Assembly (NCBI GenBank): GCA_963761985.1
Contig: CAVXIT010000011.1
Coordinates: 42,042-106,041 of the forward strand
From: JACCTH01 sp963761985
GTDB taxonomy: Bacteria > Actinomycetota > Acidimicrobiia > Spongiisociales > ZC4RG35
Direction: 5' to 3'
Length of the DNA: 64,000 nt
The position numbers were made by a program, and so were the translations under genes. The notes below the pieces were generated by a model. It was given only the letters and a program-made list of their open reading frames with translations, ran no database searches and was not told where the DNA came from. How positions within the stretch are numbered: position 1 is the stretch's first letter; each line of letters starts with the position of its first letter. Positions 1 through 9,195 of this stretch are shown here, in pieces.

Positions 1-2
1 TC

Positions 3-188
3 CCGGTGGGAGAGGTCACCGAGGATGCCAGGCTCGAAGGAACGTTGGTGTCGGCGTCGGTCCGCCTTTTCGCCAACCCCGATGCGCTGCGGGTGGTTGT
101 GGTCGTCACCTGGCCGCCGGAGCCGGGAGTCGTCACCACCACTGTCCCTACGACCACTCAGCCGGTCACCACCACCACTTCGGGATGA
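3..188 (+). CDS. mreC: Rod shape-determining protein MreC, C-terminal end (partial)
   Basis: Only the last ~61 residues are in the window; the gene begins upstream. MreC is a membrane-anchored periplasmic scaffold of the elongasome that links MreB to the PBP2/RodA synthase. The visible part is the end of the beta-barrel domain, with a short hydrophobic strand (RVVVVVTW), followed by a Thr/Pro-rich tail (TTTVPTTTQPVTTTT) typical of extracytoplasmic ends in actinobacteria. Its stop overlaps the mreD start by four bases (ATGA), so the two are translationally coupled. The identification rests mainly on position in front of mreD, mrdA and rodA, because too little sequence remains for a domain call on its own. 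Confidence 0.75.
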   Translation, partial: PVGEVTEDARLEGTLVSASVRLFANPDALRVVVVVTWPPEPGVVTTTVPTTTQPVTTTTSG

Positions 189-682
189 GGGAGCTCCGCC
201 CCGGGCTCGTTGCCCTCCTTTTGGCGCTGGTCGGACTCGTGATCCAGGCCACATTGTTCCGGCGTTTCGACTGGGTGACCCCCGATCTGGTGGTGCTGGT
301 GGTATGCCTGGCGGCGCTCACCCTGGCGTCCACGGCTGAGCTCTTGCTCGGGTTCCTGGCCGGGGCGCTGGTCGACGTCTCCCTCGCCAGCTCTGTCTTG
401 GGGTTACGCTCGCTCACCTATACGGTGGTTGCATATCTGGCCATCCGGTCGAAAAGATCCGCAGAATCGGGCTTTCTGGCAGTCGGTGTGTGGGTAGGAG
501 TTTTGACGTTGATCTCAGTGGTGGTGCTATTGGTGGTGGGGATCACATTCGGTCAATCAGATGAGCTCGGCACGCAAGTGACGCGCCGGCTGCTGCAGGT
601 TCCCCTTTCCAACCTCGTTTTTGGCGCCCTCCTCGCCGTCCCGGTCACCCGGTTGCTGCAAAAAAGCCGGGGGAGCCTGTGA
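185..682 (+). CDS. mreD: Rod shape-determining membrane protein MreD
   Basis: A 165-residue protein made almost entirely of hydrophobic segments (about five predicted membrane helices), matching MreD in length and character. MreD is an inner-membrane component of the elongation machinery acting with MreC, PBP2 and RodA. The N-terminal pattern, a helix followed by a polar stretch then PDLVVLVV, and a later Gly/Leu-rich helix with LAGALVD, are usual for the family. The ATG overlaps the mreC stop, and its own end overlaps the GTG of mrdA by four bases, placing it in one operon. MreD diverges quickly in sequence, so the operon position is a large part of the evidence. Confidence 0.88.
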   Translation: MRELRPGLVALLLALVGLVIQATLFRRFDWVTPDLVVLVVCLAALTLASTAELLLGFLAGALVDVSLASSVLGLRSLTYTVVAYLAIRSKRSAESGFLAVGVWVGVLTLISVVVLLVVGITFGQSDELGTQVTRRLLQVPLSNLVFGALLAVPVTRLLQKSRGSL

Positions 683-2650
683 AGTTCAGCGCTCGACTCA
701 CCATCGTCGCCACTGTTTTCCTGGCCATGTTCGGGGTCGTCGGGATCCGGCTCTGGTTCGTGCAGGTGGCGGAGGGGGCGCAAAGCGCCGAGATTGTCGA
801 AGAGCAGACCTGGGTGCAGGTCAGAAGCGAACCGGCCCGCGGCGACATCTTCGATCGAAACGGGACCTTGGTGGTGACCAGCCGGTTGGCGCCCCAACTT
901 GTCATCGACCGCCGGTTCATCGATCCGGCGCAGAAAGACGACCTCATCCAGAGACTGTCCGGGTTGCTAGGCATCCCCGCGATTGACATCGACGCCGCCT
1001 ACGAGGCGGCCGGCCTCAACGGACGTTTCCCGCTGACCGAGGTGTCGACTGACACCGCCTACCGGATCAACGAACAGCTGTCGCTTCTACCAGGCGTCTC
1101 GATTGAGAAGCTTCCCCAGCGGGTCTATCTGACCGGGCCGACCGCTGCGCATGTCATCGGTCACCTCGGCTTGCCCGATCAGGCCGACCTCGAGGAGCGG
1201 CCCGAGCTCGACCTCAACGCTCGCATCGGCAAGCTGGGAGTCGAGCGGGTGTACGACCAAATCTTGCAGGGGACCGCCGGCTACTCCCAGTTGCGGCTCA
1301 ACCGTCAGTCCGAGGTGATCGACGAAGCGGAGCCGGTTGACCCGATCCAGGGGGCGAGTCTCTACCTGACCCTCGACCTGAATTTGCAGGAGGTCGTCGA
1401 ACGGGCACTGGAGAGCGGCCTGTTCCTGGCTAACGAGGTGAAAGACGAAGACCGGGCCGAGGGGCTCGAGGTCAATCACAACGCAACGAGAGGCGCGACG
1501 CTCGTCTACGACATGACCAACGGTGAGATTCTCGCCCTCGCTTCCTATCCCGATTTCGACCCGTCGTTGTTCGTCGGCGGGGTCGACACCAGCACCTTCT
1601 CCGCCCTCAACGATTCGAAGGCCTTCAACAACCTGGCGGTTTCCGGCCTTTATCCCCCGGCCTCCACGTTCAAGGCCATCACCTACGTCGCGGCGCGCGA
1701 GGAGAGTCTGCCGTCTGCCGGCTGACCTTCCCGGCATCGACGCCCCGAACGGTCTCGTCCATTGCAACGGCACGTTGCGTCTCCCGGGGTTCGAAGAGGG
1801 CAGCCAGCAGATCTTTCATGACTGGTACACCGGCGATAAGGGGTGGCTCGACCTGCACGAAGCTTTCGAGCAGTCCTGCAACATCTATTTCTGGTCGATC
1901 GCCCTCGGCACCTGGCGCGAGTACAAGCTCTCGAACAACGAGAGCATCATCCAGGAGTGGGCCCGGGCAGTTGGTTTTGGCGAGCCAACCGGAATCGACC
2001 TCACCGGTGAGGCGAGTGGCATCGTTCCCGACCGTGCGCTCTTCGACCAGTGGAAGGAATTCCAGCTGGAGAATCCGGACGCGCCGGCTCGACTCGAGCC
2101 CACCCGGCTCGAATTGGCAGAAGGTCCGTTCCTCGGTGGGGACCTGATGAACCTGGCCATCGGTCAAGGCGAGCTCACCTCGACTCCGTTGCAGGTCGCG
2201 CAGGCCTATGCGGTCCTCGCCAGCGGCGGGCAGGTCTATCAACCGCATGTGGTGGCCCAGGCCGTGGCGCGTGACGGGACGGTGGTTTACGAAGCCGACA
2301 CCGGGCTGGCCGAGCAGATCGACATCAGTCCCGACACGGTGAGCACGCTGTTAACCGACCTGAACCGGGTTGTCACCAGCGGTACTGCCTCGGCCGCCTT
2401 CCGCGACTTCGGCTCCTCTCTCGACCGGGTCGGGGGCAAGACCGGCACCGGACAGACGATCGCCAACAACGACAACCACGCCTGGTTTGCCGGAGTCGGA
2501 CCCCTCGACGCTCCACGTTGGGTGGTTGTGGTGATCATCGAAGAAGGAGGCAGCGGCGGACGAGTGGCGGCGCCAGTGGCGCGCCACATCATGCAATACC
2601 TGATGGGCGAGAATCCGACCCCGATCGTCGAAGGGGCGGCCGCCGACTGA
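679..2650 (+). CDS. mrdA: Penicillin-binding protein 2 (peptidoglycan transpeptidase), interrupted by one frameshift
   Basis: Transpeptidase that crosslinks lateral-wall peptidoglycan with its partner RodA. After a signal-anchor helix (residues ~5-25) come the dimerisation domain (ARGDIFDRNG) and the transpeptidase domain. All three catalytic motifs are present: SxxK (S329-TFK), SxN as SCN in the EQSCNIYF segment, and KTG in GGKTGTG. The first two lie in different frames: frame 1 runs to a stop at 1723-1725, while homologous sequence resumes in frame 2 from about 1705 (DLPGIDAPNG). Removing one base gives ~656 residues, a normal PBP2 length. Because both halves are well conserved and the gene is normally essential, an insertion error near 1700-1723 is more likely than a true pseudogene. 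GTG start overlaps mreD. Confidence 0.9.
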
Positions 2651-3805
2651 TGACCTTGCTCGCTCGCCCCGACGCACCCCCGGCGATCTCCGATCGGCCG
2701 CGCAACTCTTCGGACCGCATCTTGCTGATCACGAGTGTTTCCCTGGCTCTGCTCGGTTTGCTGATGATTTACTCGGCAACGAGGGTTGGGCTCGAGCGCA
2801 ACGACCTTCCCGCCTCGTTTTCGATGGAGCGCCAGATGATCTTCGTCGCCGCCGGCATGCTCCTCGCCGGGCTCTTTTCCTTCGTCGACTATCGCGAGTA
2901 CCGGCACCTGGCGCACATCGTCTATGGATTGACGATCGTGGCGCTCGGGCTCGTCTTCCTCTTCCCGCCAGTCAAAGGAGCGCAACGCTGGTTCGATCTC
3001 GGGGCGTTCCAGTTGCAGCCGTCCGAGTTTTCTAAAACGGCCTGCGTACTGGTTCTCGCAACTGTGCTCAGCGCGGCCGACGCCGAGGCTGCCGTGGACC
3101 AAGATTGTTCAGGCCCTGGCGGTCATGGTGATCCCCGCGACGCTGATCTTTCTTCAGCCTGATCTGGGCACGATGCTTGTCTTCGCCTTCATCCTCATCG
3201 TCATGCTTTTCGGGGCGGGCATTTCGGCGCGGCAAGCGCTGGTGCTGTCAGGTGCTGGAGTTGGATTGACTCTGGCGGTCATCCAACTCGGTCTCTTCCA
3301 GGAGTATCAACTCGACCGGATCCGCGTGCTGTTGGACCCCACTCGCGACCCCACCGGTATCGGCTGGAACCTCCGCCAAAGCATCCTGGCGGTGGGGTCG
3401 GGTCAGCTCACCGGCAAGGGGCTGTTCCGGGGAGAGCAGACCAACTTCCAATACGTGCCCGAGCAGGGAACCGATTTCATCTTCACCGCGGTCGGTGAGC
3501 AGCTCGGGTTCGTCGGCGGGATTCTGGTCATCGCCGCGTTCCTCGTCTTGGTGTGGCGACTGCTCGCCATTTCCGCCACGGCGCGTGATCGTTTCGGAGC
3601 CCTGGTCGCTCTCGGTATCGCGGCCATCTTTGTGTTTCATGTCTTCATCAACATCGGGATGACAATCGGAATCATGCCCGTGACTGGACTCCCGCTGCCT
3701 TTCATGAGCGCGGGCGGATCTTCGTTCCTCAACTTTGCGATTTGCGTGGGCGTCGCCAACTCCATCTGGCTTCGTCGCTCGCCTGTGCCTGGCGAGGTCG
3801 ATTAG
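2650..3805 (+). CDS. rodA: Peptidoglycan polymerase RodA (SEDS family), interrupted by one frameshift
   Basis: SEDS glycosyltransferase that polymerises lipid II with PBP2. Its start ATG shares an A with the mrdA stop (TGATG). The N-terminal part carries the SEDS hallmark GAQRWFDLGAFQLQPSEFSK; the C-terminal part has FLQPDLGT, the long extracellular loop with RIRVLLDPTRDP, and the terminal GLPLPFMSAGGSS signature. Frame 1 is lost at about 3085-3092 and frame 2 takes over with PWTKIVQALAVMVIPA. With one base removed the protein is ~384 residues with about ten membrane helices, normal for RodA. Both halves look functional, so a single-base insertion in the sequence is suspected. Could be called FtsW-like on sequence alone, but the mre context favours RodA. 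Confidence 0.9.
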
Positions 3806-3807
3806 GA

Positions 3808-4389
3808 GTGTTCCGGCCGTCGTCGGGTTGGATCGAAGTCATTTGCGGTCCGATGTTCTCGGGCAAGAGCGAAGAGCTCATCCGGCGCGTCACCCGGAGC
3901 AAGATCGCCCGTCTTCCAGTTCAAACCTTCAAACCCACGCTCGACACCCGTTATGCAGAATCAAAGGTGGTGTCGCACTCATCGCTCACCGTCGACGCTT
4001 CTCCGGTTTCAGACTCAACCGAGTTGCTGCGTGCCGTTGCCGATGCGACTGTTGTCGTTGGCATCGACGAAGCGCAATTCTTCGATGAAGGCTTGGTCGA
4101 AGTGGCGGAGCATCTGGCTGCAACTGGCAAGCAGGTCATCGTTGCCGGTCTCGACACCGACTACCTGCGCCGACCCTTCGAGCCAATTCCGACCCTCGCC
4201 GGTCGGGCCGAATTCGTCACGAAGATGCTGGCCGTCTGCCATGCGTGCGGAGGTCCAGGGCTCTTCACACAGCGCATCGTGCGCTCCGAAGGTCTGGTCG
4301 TCCTCGGCGCCCAGGGCGCGTACGAAGCCCGCTGCCGCGCCTGCTACTCGCTTGATGAGGCCGAGCAGCCGGCGCTGGCCCTTTCATAG
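3808..4389 (+). CDS. tdk: Thymidine kinase
   Basis: Salvage enzyme phosphorylating thymidine to dTMP with ATP. A 193-residue type II (TK1-like) kinase: P-loop GPMFSGKSEEL near residue 14, Walker B-like IDEAQFFD around residue 90, the lasso/substrate region ending in AGLDTDY, and a zinc site with CHACGG and a later CRACY pair. The GTG at 3808 was chosen because it lies just after the rodA stop with AGGAG immediately beside it and gives the usual N-terminus before the P-loop; the spacing is tight, so the exact start is uncertain. Probably read through from rodA and ended by the hairpin at 4440-4457. Confidence 0.93.
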   Translation: MFRPSSGWIEVICGPMFSGKSEELIRRVTRSKIARLPVQTFKPTLDTRYAESKVVSHSSLTVDASPVSDSTELLRAVADATVVVGIDEAQFFDEGLVEVAEHLAATGKQVIVAGLDTDYLRRPFEPIPTLAGRAEFVTKMLAVCHACGGPGLFTQRIVRSEGLVVLGAQGAYEARCRACYSLDEAEQPALALS

Positions 4390-4439
4390 ACAAAAGACCC
4401 GAAGACAAAGGGATGCGCCGCTGCTAAGATTCGGGATGT

Positions 4440-4457
4440 CGCTCACTCTGAGTGGCG
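4440..4457 (+). terminator. Probable rho-independent terminator after tdk
   Basis: CGC(T)CACT / AGTGGCG form a short stem with one bulged T and a CTG loop, followed by a T-rich stretch (GTCTTTGTT). The rest of the 196-base gap (4390-4585) holds, just after the tdk stop, short AGACAAA-like repeats resembling the 7-mer units seen at 35975, and in front of the next gene an AGGAG ribosome site. I see no clear promoter in it. Confidence 0.45.
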
Positions 4458-4585
4458 GTCTTTGTTCCCAGAACCCGGCCTTGTGACGTAACTGCTTTTT
4501 ATGACCAGGTCAATCAGTTTCGCTTCATCTCATCGCCAGGCCGCGCGCGTGGGAACTCCAGCTATTAAGTCAGGAGCTTTGCTCG

Positions 4586-6127
4586 ATGGGATGGTTTCGC
4601 AAGAAAGAAGCCGAAGTCCTCAGGCGTGGAGCCGAGGGGGTTACCGAAGAACGTAAGTCGTTCATTTTTGGCGGTCAGAAGGTCGAGGTTCGGCGGGTAA
4701 CCGAAGCCAAAGCCCCGGCTCACAACCGGAAGAACGATCGCAGAGGTCCCGCCAAGCCGGTGCGGGAATCCAGGTCACAGGCCGTTCCCCGGCGCCGCGT
4801 CGAAGAGGAAATCATTGTTGCCCCCGAATCCGGGCGCAAGCAGATGCTCGTCCGGGTGCTGCCCCACCAGACCCAGGTGGTGGTGTTGGAGGGTCCGGTG
4901 CTCGTCGAGCACTACGTGGCCGGTCAGGACCGATCGTCTCTCGTCGGCAACATCTACCTCGGCAAGGTGCGCAACGTTCTCCCCGGGATGGAAGCGGCCT
5001 TCGTTGATTTCGGTTCCAACAAGAACGGCGTCATCTATGCCGGCGACGTCAAGAGCACGTCTTCGCGTCGCAACGGTCGCCAGGCACGGATCGAAGAGGC
5101 ACTTGCCGAAGGTGAAGAAGTGCTGGTGCAAGTGGCGAAGGACGCGATGGGAGCGAAGGGAGCCCGCCTCACCGGGATGCCCTCATTGGCCGGTCGCTAC
5201 CTCGTGCTAGTTCCCAACTCCGACAGCCAGGGGATCTCCCGCCGTCTCCCCGACCCGGAGCGCAACCGTCTGCGCGAGGTGCTGGACATCGTCAAACCGG
5301 ACGGCTTCGGAGTAATTGTTCGCACGGCTGCGCTTCATGCCTCGGCAGAAGAGATCGCGTCCGACATCGATCGACTGGTGAAAGCCTGGGGTGAGATCGA
5401 AGAGATCGCCACCGGCGGCAATGCCCCCCGCCTGATCCACGAGGAGCCCGATCTCCTCACCAAAGTGATCCGCGAACACTTCACGGCCGATTTCCGGCGG
5501 CTCCTGATCGACAGCCCTGCTGCCTATGAGCAAGTTTGCAACTACCTCCGCGCCACGGCACCCGATCTGGTCGCCAAGGTTTCCCTTTACGACGAGGAGA
5601 TGAGCCTCTTTGAGCGATACCACGTCGAAGATCAGCTCCGCAAGGCCCTCGACCGCAAGGTCTATTTGCCCAGCGGCGGCCATCTCGTTATCGATCGCAC
5701 CGAAGCGCTGACCGTGATCGACGTCAACACCGGCCGTTTCGTCGGTTCGTCGAGCCTCGAAGAGACGGTGCTGCAAAACAACCTCGAAGCCGCCGAGGAG
5801 ATCGGGCGCCAGCTCCGGCTACGCGACATCGGAGGGATCATCGTTATCGATTTCATTGACATGGAGATCGAGGGAAATCAGCAAAAGGTGTTGCGCAAGC
5901 TCCGGGAAACGCTGGCCAAAGACAAGACCCGGACCCAGGTGTTCGATGTCTCGCATCTCGGTCTCGTCGAGATGACCCGCAAGAACGTTTCCGCGGGGCT
6001 GATCGAGAGCTTCTCCGAGCCGTGCACCGTTTGTGGGGGCCGCGGGGTCATCCTCCACGAGGAGGCCGCGACGCATGGGATTCCGGTGGCCTCAGCCCTG
6101 GCCCATGACGACGACTTCGAGATATAA
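4586..6127 (+). CDS. rng: Ribonuclease E/G
   Basis: Endoribonuclease that processes rRNA and starts mRNA decay. Short form, 513 residues: a basic, probably disordered N-terminal ~85 residues, then the S1 domain (NIYLGKVRNVLPGMEAAFVDFG), the 5' sensor/RNase H-like region, and the DNase I-like catalytic part with metal-binding aspartates in LTVIDVNTGRF and IIVIDFIDME. The Zn-link that joins subunits is present as CTVCGGRG near the C-terminus. It lacks the long C-terminal scaffold of E. coli RNase E. ATG is preceded by AGGAG. It sits directly upstream of rplU-rpmA, a common actinobacterial order. Whether it should be named rne or rng cannot be settled from the catalytic core alone. Confidence 0.93.
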   Translation: MGWFRKKEAEVLRRGAEGVTEERKSFIFGGQKVEVRRVTEAKAPAHNRKNDRRGPAKPVRESRSQAVPRRRVEEEIIVAPESGRKQMLVRVLPHQTQVVVLEGPVLVEHYVAGQDRSSLVGNIYLGKVRNVLPGMEAAFVDFGSNKNGVIYAGDVKSTSSRRNGRQARIEEALAEGEEVLVQVAKDAMGAKGARLTGMPSLAGRYLVLVPNSDSQGISRRLPDPERNRLREVLDIVKPDGFGVIVRTAALHASAEEIASDIDRLVKAWGEIEEIATGGNAPRLIHEEPDLLTKVIREHFTADFRRLLIDSPAAYEQVCNYLRATAPDLVAKVSLYDEEMSLFERYHVEDQLRKALDRKVYLPSGGHLVIDRTEALTVIDVNTGRFVGSSSLEETVLQNNLEAAEEIGRQLRLRDIGGIIVIDFIDMEIEGNQQKVLRKLRETLAKDKTRTQVFDVSHLGLVEMTRKNVSAGLIESFSEPCTVCGGRGVILHEEAATHGIPVASALAHDDDFEI

Positions 6128-6158
6128 TTCGAGCATTCCCTTTCCCAGAGGTTTGACC

Positions 6159-6524
6159 ATGTACGCCATCATCCGCGCCGGCGGCAAGCAATCGAAAGTC
6201 CAAGTCGGCGATGTCATCGAAATCGAACGCGTCAAAGATCCCAGCGACACGATGAGCTTCGTCCCACTGCTCGTCGTCGACGACGACGGCAACGCGGTCT
6301 CCGATCGTGATCAGCTGGCCGACGCGACCGTCTCCGCCGAGGTCTTGGGCGAAACCAAAGGCGACAAGATCGACATTTTCAAATACTCGAACAAGTCGGG
6401 CTATCGCCGCCACATGGGTCATCGTCAAAAGTACACCCAGCTGCGGGTGACCGGTATCGATCTCAAGACCAAGAAGACCTCGAAGCGCACGACAACGAGC
6501 AAGGAAGAAGACGCAGATGTCTAA
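6159..6524 (+). CDS. rplU: 50S ribosomal protein L21
   Basis: Large-subunit protein that binds 23S rRNA and contacts L20. 121 residues with the classic start MYAIIRAGGKQ and the signature segment IFKYSNKSGYRRHMGHRQKYT. The C-terminal extension is Lys/Thr-rich and acidic at the very end (KEEDADV). The ATG at 6159 is the only start that gives the family N-terminus; an upstream extension in the same frame overlaps rng and is not homologous. It overlaps rpmA by eight bases, so L21 and L27 are co-translated as usual. Confidence 0.97.
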   Translation: MYAIIRAGGKQSKVQVGDVIEIERVKDPSDTMSFVPLLVVDDDGNAVSDRDQLADATVSAEVLGETKGDKIDIFKYSNKSGYRRHMGHRQKYTQLRVTGIDLKTKKTSKRTTTSKEEDADV

Positions 6525-6807
6525 GACCAAGGCCGGCGGTTCCTCGAAGAACGGCCGTGATTCGCATGCCCAGCGGCTCGGACCGAAAGTGTTCGATGGA
6601 ACGACGGTGAACGCGGGAGCGGTCCTCGTCCGTCAGCGGGGTACTCGCATCCACCCGGGCCAGAACGTTGGTCGCGGCAACGACGACACTTTGTTTGCCC
6701 TGACCGCGGGGACCGTCAAATACGGCACCCGCAACCTGCGCCGCCAGGTCAGCGTCATACCCGGAATGAGATCAGTCAGATATCAGATATCAGACATCAG
6801 ATCCTGA
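6517..6807 (+). CDS. rpmA: 50S ribosomal protein L27
   Basis: Large-subunit protein whose N-terminal tail reaches the peptidyl transferase centre. The family core is clear: KAGGSSKNGRDS, QRLGPKVFDG, and IHPGQNVGRGNDDTLFAL. The length, 96 residues, exceeds the usual ~85. The last ~12 residues (from about SVRYQIS) are encoded by the left arm of the 7-mer repeat hairpin at 6777-6825, so the tail is probably a by-product of repeat insertion over the original stop codon and not a conserved extension. Followed 22 bases later by obg, the usual rplU-rpmA-obg order. Confidence 0.96.
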   Translation: MSKTKAGGSSKNGRDSHAQRLGPKVFDGTTVNAGAVLVRQRGTRIHPGQNVGRGNDDTLFALTAGTVKYGTRNLRRQVSVIPGMRSVRYQISDIRS

Positions 6808-6825
6808 CATCTGACGTCTGACATC
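6777..6825. repeat. Inverted repeat with arms made of tandem 7-mers, between rpmA and obg
   Basis: The left arm is a tandem of CAGATAT, CAGATAT, CAGACAT and a partial CAGAT; the right arm is TGACATC, TGACGTC, TGACATC, the reverse complement of similar units. Together they can fold into a long hairpin. The left arm lies inside the end of rpmA and contains its stop region; the right arm reaches to within a few bases of the obg GTG, so it lies in the obg leader. The build is the same as the unrelated-sequence hairpin at 35975-36041. Confidence 0.8.
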
Positions 6826-6829
6826 TCTG

Positions 6830-8083
6830 GTGTTTGTAGATCGCGTAACCGTCAGACTCCGGGCTGGTAACGGCGGCGCGGGAGTCGCTTCGTTTCTACG
6901 CACCAAGGGCAAGCCGAAAGGGCGGCCGGACGGCGGTAACGGCGGCAAGGGCGGCGACGTTCTTTTGCGAGCCGATCCTTCCGTTTCCACCCTTCTGCGT
7001 TACAAACGCAATCCGCACTACAAGGCCGAGAACGGCACCCATGGGGAAGGTGACCTCCGTCACGGGCGACAAGGCAAAGACTTGGTCCTTTCCGTCCCTT
7101 TGGGCACCATCGTCTCAGAGCCCGGAGGCACCGTTCTCGCCGATCTGGTCCAACCCGGCCACCAGGTGACGGTGCTCAAGGGAGGACGTGGTGGTCGGGG
7201 GAATGCCGCCTTCGTATCTCCCCGGCTAAAGGCGCCGAGCGTGGCCGAACAGGGTGAGTATGGGGTCGAAACTCCTTTTGTCCTCGAGCTCAAGCTCCTG
7301 GCCGATGCAGCCTTGATCGGGTTCCCCAATGCCGGCAAGTCGACGATCATCTCGTCGGTCTCGGCTTCGAAATCGAAAGTGGGCGATTACCCGTTCACCA
7401 CTTTGGAGCCCCACCTCGGAATGGTCGCCATCGATGACCGGGAGTTCATCATGGCCGACATCCCCGGCCTCATCGAAGGGGCGGCGCAGGGGAAAGGGCT
7501 GGGTCATGAGTTCCTCCGCCACGTCGAGCGCGCCCGGGTCATGGTTTTTGTGCTCGATCCTTCGCCCCTGCAAGCCGAACCGGTCGATCGCCAACTCGAG
7601 ATCCTCGCCAAGGAGTTGGAAGACTTCCTCCCCGAGCTCGCGTTGCGCCCGCGTCTGCTCATCATCAGCAAAGGCGACTTGCCCGAGGCAAAGTCTTCGC
7701 AGCAATTGGTGCCCGAGGCGATGGTCGTCTCGGTGGTGACCGGGCTCGGAGTTGAGAAGTTCCTCCATGCCACCGCCGACCTCGTCGATCAGGCCGTGAA
7801 AGCATCACCCGATCGACCGGGATTCGTGCTTTACCGCCCGGTGGTTTCCGATCTGCGAGTCGAACGTGAAGGCGATGCGTGGAGGGTTGAGGGCATGTCC
7901 GCCTACCGGGCGGTCGCTTTTGCCGACCTCAACAATCCCGATGCCGCCCGTCTGGCAGCCGAGCGGCTCTCCCGGGTTGGCGTCGATGCGGCTCTGCTCT
8001 CGGCGGGCGCCTCACCGGGTGATGAGGTGCGGATCGGTGAATTGGTGATGGAGTTCACCGTGCCTGAGGAAGAAGTCGAATGA
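6830..8083 (+). CDS. obg: GTPase Obg (CgtA)
   Basis: Essential GTPase acting in 50S subunit assembly and stress signalling. 417 residues in three parts: the glycine-rich Obg fold (GGNGGKGGDV, GGRGGRGNAAF), the G domain with G1 GFPNAGKST near residue 164, switch I FTTLEPHLG and G3 DIPGLIEGAA, and a C-terminal OCT domain ending GDEVRIGELVMEF. G4 reads SKGD (~residue 280) where most family members have NKxD, an unusual substitution at the base-recognition Asn. The GTG start gives the standard MFVDRV beginning. Ends with an ATGA overlap with proB. Confidence 0.96.
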   Translation: MFVDRVTVRLRAGNGGAGVASFLRTKGKPKGRPDGGNGGKGGDVLLRADPSVSTLLRYKRNPHYKAENGTHGEGDLRHGRQGKDLVLSVPLGTIVSEPGGTVLADLVQPGHQVTVLKGGRGGRGNAAFVSPRLKAPSVAEQGEYGVETPFVLELKLLADAALIGFPNAGKSTIISSVSASKSKVGDYPFTTLEPHLGMVAIDDREFIMADIPGLIEGAAQGKGLGHEFLRHVERARVMVFVLDPSPLQAEPVDRQLEILAKELEDFLPELALRPRLLIISKGDLPEAKSSQQLVPEAMVVSVVTGLGVEKFLHATADLVDQAVKASPDRPGFVLYRPVVSDLRVEREGDAWRVEGMSAYRAVAFADLNNPDAARLAAERLSRVGVDAALLSAGASPGDEVRIGELVMEFTVPEEEVE

Positions 8084-9174
8084 GACATCCGATCGCAACC
8101 AAGGCGCCGGTGGTGGTCAAAGTAGGTTCGTCGAGTCTGACGAGTTCGAGTCTGGCTGGGCGCGAGAGCGGGCTGGACGACTCCGCGATCGCCTCGGTGA
8201 TCGACATGGTGGCCGAGGCGATGGAAGCGGGGCACCCCACGGTTCTCGTCACCTCGGGAGCTGTGGCGGCGGGGCTTCCTGCGCTCAAGCTCAGCAAACG
8301 GCCCGCCGACCTGGCCGGCCTTCAGGTAGCGGCGGCCGTCGGTCAGGGCTTTCTGATGGAGCGCTACACCGCCGGCTTCAAAGCTAAGGGGATCATTGCC
8401 GGGCAGGTGCTGCTCACCCGGGACGTCCTCGGCAACCGCGATCAATACCTCAACGCCCGCGCCGCTCTGACTCGCATGCTCGGTCTGGGCATCGTCCCGG
8501 TCGTCAACGAAAACGACACGGTGACCGTCGAAGAACTGCGTCTGGGTGACAACGACAAACTCGCTGCCCTCGCTTCGCATCTGGTGACCGCCGAGCTGAT
8601 GCTGATCCTCACCGACACCGAAGGCCTGTATACCGCCGACCCCCGGCTGGTTGATGGTCAGTTCCTTTCCGAAGTCGCTTACTTCGACGAGGTCCTCGAC
8701 GGCCTCTCCGGCTCTGGCCCGTTGGGCTCGGGCGGCGTCGCCGGGAAGGTGGCCGCCGCACGCATGGCCGCCCATTCCGGGGTGCCAACGATCATCGCTT
8801 CAGCCAAAACTCCAAACCTGATCAAACAGGCGCTGGCCGGAGAACCCATCGGGACGTGGATCGATCCTCGCGCCGAGCGTCTGCCGGCTCGCAAACTCTG
8901 GATCGCATTCGGCCTCGAGGCTGCCGGCTCCCTGGTCGTGGACGAGGGAGCGGTGACGGCTCTGGTCGAGCATGACCGCTCGCTGCTTCCGGTCGGGATA
9001 ACCGAGGTCAAAGGCGGCTTCGGCGCCGAGTCTGCCGTCGACGTCCTCGGCCCAGATGGGCGCGTCGTTGGCAAGGGCCTCGCCGCAATCGAGTCGGATG
9101 AGCTGATCGGTCTGATCGGCCAGAAGGGCTCCCGCGAAGCCATCCACCGCGACGACCTCGTCATCCTCCGGTAG
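8080..9174 (+). CDS. proB: Glutamate 5-kinase
   Basis: First step of proline synthesis: ATP-dependent phosphorylation of glutamate to gamma-glutamyl phosphate. 364 residues: amino-acid kinase domain with VVVKVGSSSLT at the N-terminus, LVTSGAVAAG, the NENDTV substrate motif and GDNDKLAALAS, then GSGGVAGKVAAARMA, and a C-terminal PUA domain (~residues 275-364). The PUA-bearing long form is usual for feedback-controlled proB. Start ATG overlaps the obg stop, and proA follows 21 bases after the stop, so obg-proB-proA form one transcription unit. Confidence 0.96.
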   Translation: MRHPIATKAPVVVKVGSSSLTSSSLAGRESGLDDSAIASVIDMVAEAMEAGHPTVLVTSGAVAAGLPALKLSKRPADLAGLQVAAAVGQGFLMERYTAGFKAKGIIAGQVLLTRDVLGNRDQYLNARAALTRMLGLGIVPVVNENDTVTVEELRLGDNDKLAALASHLVTAELMLILTDTEGLYTADPRLVDGQFLSEVAYFDEVLDGLSGSGPLGSGGVAGKVAAARMAAHSGVPTIIASAKTPNLIKQALAGEPIGTWIDPRAERLPARKLWIAFGLEAAGSLVVDEGAVTALVEHDRSLLPVGITEVKGGFGAESAVDVLGPDGRVVGKGLAAIESDELIGLIGQKGSREAIHRDDLVILR

Positions 9175-9195
9175 AGCCAAAAGTAGGATTTACCG

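Noticed and set aside
1690..1725. Programmed +1 frameshifting in mrdA
   Set aside because: No slippery site or stimulatory element is evident and six unrelated genes show the same type of change, so insertion errors explain it better.
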